Source: Flavobacteriales bacterium UBA972 (GTDB taxonomy: Bacteria; Bacteroidota; Bacteroidia; Flavobacteriales; Schleiferiaceae). From it: a DNA stretch of 8,243 bases. This document shows positions 6,115-8,243 of the stretch, piece after piece. Position numbers and translations under genes: made by a program. The notes below the pieces were generated by a model. It did no database searches and had not been told where the DNA came from. It saw only the letters and a list, made by a program, of their open reading frames with translations. The stretch's first letter is position 1; each line of letters starts with the position of its first letter. The DNA lies in the NCBI GenBank assembly GCA_002292855.1, contig DBBY01000037.1, positions 1,655-9,897 of the forward strand. Reading direction: 5' to 3'.

Positions 6115-6909
6115 TTATTTCTCTTGGCTTTTTACCTGATTCCAAAGAAGATCCCAAGATTCGATGCTTTGTTTGGCGTTGCTCTCTCCGCTCGATTCGA
6201 GCATTGCCTCCATGGCTTGAAAGCGGCGACGAAATTTATCGTTGGCCTGAGCTAAGGCCTGTTCTGGGTCCCAACCCCGATGCCGGGCGTAGTTCACCAG
6301 AGCAAAAAACAAGTCGCCCAGCTCTTCGCGGCCCGATTCATCGTCAGGGGCTTGCTGAAGTTCGGCGAGTTCTTCGTAAACCTTGAGCCAAGCGCCGTCG
6401 GCTGAGGGCCAGTCAAAACCCACTCCACGAACCTTTTCTTGCATGCGGTAGGCCTTGACCAAGGCGGGCAAAGCTTTTGGAACACCCTCTAAAACAGATT
6501 TTTGATGGTCTGTTCCGGCCTTCTCGGCAAGCTTGATGGCCTCCCAGTTGGCCTTTACCGCCTCGGCGTCCTCGGCTTTGACGTCGCCATAAATGTGCGG
6601 ATGGCGCCGAACCAGCTTGTCGCAGACGCCGTGCAGCACCTCCGCCAGGCTAAAATGCCCCCCTTCGCTGGCAATTTTGCTGTAGAATACCAGATGCAAA
6701 AAAAGATCGCCGAGTTCATTGGCCATGCCCGACCAATCACGAGCATCAATGGCATCCGCGAGCTCATAGGCCTCCTCTAGGGTGAGAATACGCAGTGTTT
6801 GCTCGGTTTGCACCCGGTCCCAAGGGCATTGGGCACGAAGCTCATCCATGATGCCAAGCAGGCGATCAAAGGCCTCGAGCGCTGGAATGGTTGAGGATTT
6901 ACTCGCCAT
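6115..6909 (-). CDS. mazG: Nucleoside triphosphate pyrophosphohydrolase MazG
   Basis: A 264-residue cytoplasmic enzyme, essentially the length of E. coli MazG (263), that hydrolyses NTPs and dNTPs to the monophosphate plus pyrophosphate. It is thought to clear abnormal nucleotides and, in E. coli, to lower (p)ppGpp during starvation. There are two tandem MazG domains. The first carries the metal-binding pattern EExxE...ExxD at Glu45, Glu46, Glu49, Glu65 and Asp68 (LEEAYELADAI, ELGDLF). The second repeats it at Glu179, Glu180, Glu183, Glu196 and Asp199 (YEELAEL, ELGDLFF). RHPHIYGDV (102-110) and the GVGFDW motif (162-167) are also typical. The ATG at 6909 overlaps the end of the DUF5606 gene by 11 nt, implying translational coupling. 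A 51-nt gap then separates it from sixA. Confidence 0.96.
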   Translation of the reverse strand: MASKSSTIPALEAFDRLLGIMDELRAQCPWDRVQTEQTLRILTLEEAYELADAIDARDWSGMANELGDLFLHLVFYSKIASEGGHFSLAEVLHGVCDKLVRRHPHIYGDVKAEDAEAVKANWEAIKLAEKAGTDHQKSVLEGVPKALPALVKAYRMQEKVRGVGFDWPSADGAWLKVYEELAELQQAPDDESGREELGDLFFALVNYARHRGWDPEQALAQANDKFRRRFQAMEAMLESSGESNAKQSIESWDLLWNQVKSQEK

Positions 6910-7369
6910 CTTCTGCCTTTGGGGCGGCAGGAGCCTTCTTTTTGGCTGTTTTTGCAGGGCTTTTGGGCACTTTAGCCTCGGGAGCTTCTACAAAAAATCC
7001 AAAGCGGACCAGGGTATTGTACCACTGAAAAAACTTGCGCATGTCGCTCAAGTAAACCTTGCCCTCGTCGTAGTCGGGCACCAGCTTGGCAAACTCCGCT
7101 GTAATCACTGAACCGTCTGAATTGTGCGGCAGGGCCTCCGCGCCCTTAAGCAGGGTACCCACGGCGGCAAGAACCTCGCGCAAGGGGCGCTCACCCTCAT
7201 GGGTGTAGAGTGCCATCTCGTCGAGCACATGCACTTGCGTGCGAGCCGATGCGCTAACACGGGCGCCTCCGCCTAAGGGTTCCGCAACAAGACCCGTGCG
7301 GGTAGATGCGATTAATTGGTAGAGTCCGGGGCGGCCTGCAATGGCGAGCACTTGCTTGAGATCATTCAT
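6899..7369 (-). CDS. DUF5606 family protein with a Lys/Ala/Pro-rich tail
   Basis: A 156-residue soluble protein with no signal peptide. It matches my memory of the DUF5606 family, a small uncharacterised Bacteroidota group. Family-like features are the N-terminal AGRPGLYQLIASTRTG (residues 11-26), which reads as a small beta barrel, LDEMALYTHEGERPLREVL in the middle, and the C-terminal VPDYDEGKVYLSDMRKFFQWYN block. No catalytic residues are evident. After residue about 128 the protein ends in a low-complexity Lys/Ala/Pro tail (for example KTAKKKAPAAPK) ending in acidic residues; such tails often bind nucleic acid or ribosomes, but that is inference. The gene overlaps the lipoprotein gene by 8 nt and mazG by 11 nt. 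I recall def, DUF5606 and mazG being neighbours in many flavobacteria, which suggests a housekeeping role tied to translation or nucleotide metabolism. The function is unknown. Confidence 0.88.
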   Translation of the reverse strand: MNDLKQVLAIAGRPGLYQLIASTRTGLVAEPLGGGARVSASARTQVHVLDEMALYTHEGERPLREVLAAVGTLLKGAEALPHNSDGSVITAEFAKLVPDYDEGKVYLSDMRKFFQWYNTLVRFGFFVEAPEAKVPKSPAKTAKKKAPAAPKAEDGE

Positions 7370-7862
7370 TGGATTTATCTTGAATTTGCTGTAAAATAAT
7401 GGAATCGGCGTTGGATTGGGTAAGCTGCATCAGGGTATCAACGCGCCCTCGCCAGGGATGCTGGGGGTAGCGCTGGGTAAAGAGTTCATAGGCCTGTGCC
7501 GCACGAATTCTATCGTTCAAATTGATGTCAAATGCCGTCGCCACCGCGAACAAGGCGCGCGGACCCTGGGTCTCGGGAAGGCTATCAAACACGCGCATGT
7601 AGTGGCGTATCGCATAAAGTGCCCGGCTGGGAATCTGGGCTTCAAGGTCTCCCGCCGCGAGCTGGTACCGTGCCCACAACGAATCGTCTTGGGCCTCTTC
7701 TGCCGCTGCCTCAAGGCTTCGCACGATGGCATTGGCACCGGTTGAATCCTCAGACCAGTTGGAGCGCGCAGTCATTGCTAGAACGGCTTTTTCTCCGTCT
7801 GCGCTGCCGGTACAGCCGGCTACTGCCGCAGCCCCAGTAAGGGCGATTAAGAACTTTTTCAT
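7362..7862 (-). CDS. Small TPR-like lipoprotein
   Basis: A 166-residue predicted lipoprotein. The N-terminus MKKFLIALTGAAAVAGC is a short type II signal peptide with lipobox AVAGC, so Cys17 should be lipidated. The mature part is helical, with two TPR-like stretches: about residues 79-111 (ALYAIRHYMRVFDSLPE) and 119-147 (RAAQAYELFTQRYPQHP). The second resembles the YP-x-HP pattern of BamD/YbgF-like repeats, although at this size it is far too short to be BamD. Asp22 and Glu24 follow the Cys but do not form a clear surface-export signal. It probably acts as a protein-interaction adaptor at the inner or outer membrane. ATG 7862 overlaps the def stop as ATGA, and the stop overlaps the DUF5606 start by 8 nt, so it is firmly part of the operon. 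I do not recognise a named family. Confidence 0.8.
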   Translation of the reverse strand: MKKFLIALTGAAAVAGCTGSADGEKAVLAMTARSNWSEDSTGANAIVRSLEAAAEEAQDDSLWARYQLAAGDLEAQIPSRALYAIRHYMRVFDSLPETQGPRALFAVATAFDINLNDRIRAAQAYELFTQRYPQHPWRGRVDTLMQLTQSNADSIILQQIQDKSNE

Positions 7863-8243
7863 GCTACGTTAAATTTCATGCGGTAGTTTGCCGTCACCTT
7901 GCCCGAGGCAATGTCTTTGAGGCGTCCGCTAATAAGCCTCTTTTTGAGCGGACTCAGACGGTCGGTGAACAGAATACCCTCGATGTGGTCGTACTCGTGC
8001 TGGATTATTCTAGCGCACACGCCAGTGAAGGTTTCTTGCTGCCAGTTGCCCTGCAGGTCCTGGTACTTGATCGTCAGCGCACTTTTGCGCAGCACCGACT
8101 CGTGCAGATCAGGAATGCTCAAGCAACCCTCTTCAAAGGCCCAATTCTCCCCAGACTCCTCCAAAATTTCAGCATTGATAAAAACCTTCTTAAACGTTTT
8201 AAGTGCCTCTGCGTCGGCCTCGTTGGCCGGATCGTCGGCAAAG
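7859..8243 (-). CDS. def: Peptide deformylase, C-terminal part (5' end beyond window)
   Basis: The reading frame stays open to the right edge, giving about 127 C-terminal residues. Peptide deformylase is a metalloenzyme that removes the formyl group from the N-terminal methionine of nascent proteins at the ribosome. Two of its three signature motifs are visible: EGCLSIP, whose Cys is a metal ligand, and QHEYDHIEG, the HExxH motif giving two His ligands and the catalytic Glu. The first motif (GxGxAAxQ) must lie outside the window. Residues encoded at 8165-8242 (ending FKKVFINAEI before LEESGENW) read as normal deformylase sequence, so the TTG at 8164 is an internal leucine codon and not the start. 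The gene ends in an ATGA overlap with the lipoprotein gene. It is the first visible gene of the minus-strand array; the operon promoter must lie further right. Confidence 0.95.
   Translation of the reverse strand, partial: FADDPANEADAEALKTFKKVFINAEILEESGENWAFEEGCLSIPDLHESVLRKSALTIKYQDLQGNWQQETFTGVCARIIQHEYDHIEGILFTDRLSPLKKRLISGRLKDIASGKVTANYRMKFNVA

Larger units (their letters stand above)
1392..8243 (-). other. Predicted eight-gene operon (def to esterase)
   Basis: All eight genes point the same way, with junctions of -4, -8, -11, +51, +9, -4 and about -25 nt in transcription order. Overlapping starts and stops at five of seven junctions argue for translational coupling. The 51-nt gap before sixA could divide it into a def/lipoprotein/DUF5606/mazG unit and a sixA/ppk1/ppx/esterase unit. 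No terminator-like hairpin is seen at that gap, so read-through is likely. Confidence 0.7.

Noticed and set aside
5881..6255. A 124-codon plus-strand frame crossing the sixA-mazG junction
   Set aside because: Most of it is antisense to coding sequence of two conserved genes, and the translation resembles no known protein.
7362..7862. BamD identity for the small lipoprotein
   Set aside because: BamD is roughly 240-280 residues with five TPR units. This protein has 166 residues and at most two or three repeat-like segments.
7859..8164. A short deformylase starting at position 8164
   Set aside because: The codon there is TTG inside an open frame that continues to the window edge with normal deformylase sequence. 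The first deformylase motif is still missing, so the gene is partial because of the window edge and is not truncated.
1..8243. CRISPR array, tRNA/rRNA genes, insertion sequence, toxin-antitoxin or defence island
   Set aside because: The genes occupy nearly all of the window and each major one is recognised as housekeeping or metabolic. No spaced repeats, transposase, integrase or defence-type proteins were seen, and the gaps (at most 51 nt) are too short for tRNA genes.

Overview
The window looks like chromosomal DNA from a member of the Bacteroidota, most likely a moderately GC-rich flavobacterial or cryomorph/Schleiferia-like lineage. Four observations support this. A DUF5606 protein, a family I know essentially only from Bacteroidota, sits next to mazG and a peptide deformylase gene. 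Genes lack Shine-Dalgarno sites and instead have A-rich leaders. A TAnnTTTG-type -7 promoter element precedes the peroxiredoxin gene. The SixA-PPK1-Ppx order is one I recall from Flavobacteriia. The exact genus is a guess.

Layout. Two plus-strand genes lie at the left: a ZIP-family metal transporter (27-746) and a typical 2-Cys peroxiredoxin (796-1377). Everything from 1392 to the right edge is on the minus strand and reads right to left as a tightly packed eight-gene array: def (peptide deformylase, 5' end outside the window), a small TPR-like lipoprotein, the DUF5606 protein, mazG, a SixA-type histidine phosphatase, ppk1, a Ppx/GppA phosphatase, and a lipoprotein esterase. Successive genes overlap by 4, 8 and 11 nt, are separated by 51 and then 9 nt, and overlap again by 4 and about 25 nt. 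One or two transcripts are therefore likely, with the 51-nt gap before sixA the only obvious place for an internal promoter. No stretch longer than about 50 bases lacks a gene, and I see no RNA genes, mobile elements or CRISPR.

How the genes fit together. The minus-strand array combines protein maturation (Def), nucleotide-pool cleaning (MazG) and polyphosphate metabolism: PPK1 makes polyP through a phosphohistidine intermediate, Ppx degrades polyP or pppGpp, and SixA is a phosphohistidine phosphatase. The esterase at the end is a predicted lipoprotein with an N-terminal starch-binding-like domain. The plus-strand pair deals with metal uptake and peroxide detoxification.

The window is mostly conserved housekeeping content. 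The main unexplained structure is a small family of AACTAGTT palindromes found only at gene ends. Two of them lie in identical 13-bp repeats flanking the peroxiredoxin gene, and one of those belongs to a 7-bp tandem array and inverted repeat that spans the stop codons of two convergent genes. I do not see a convincing new defence or mobile system.
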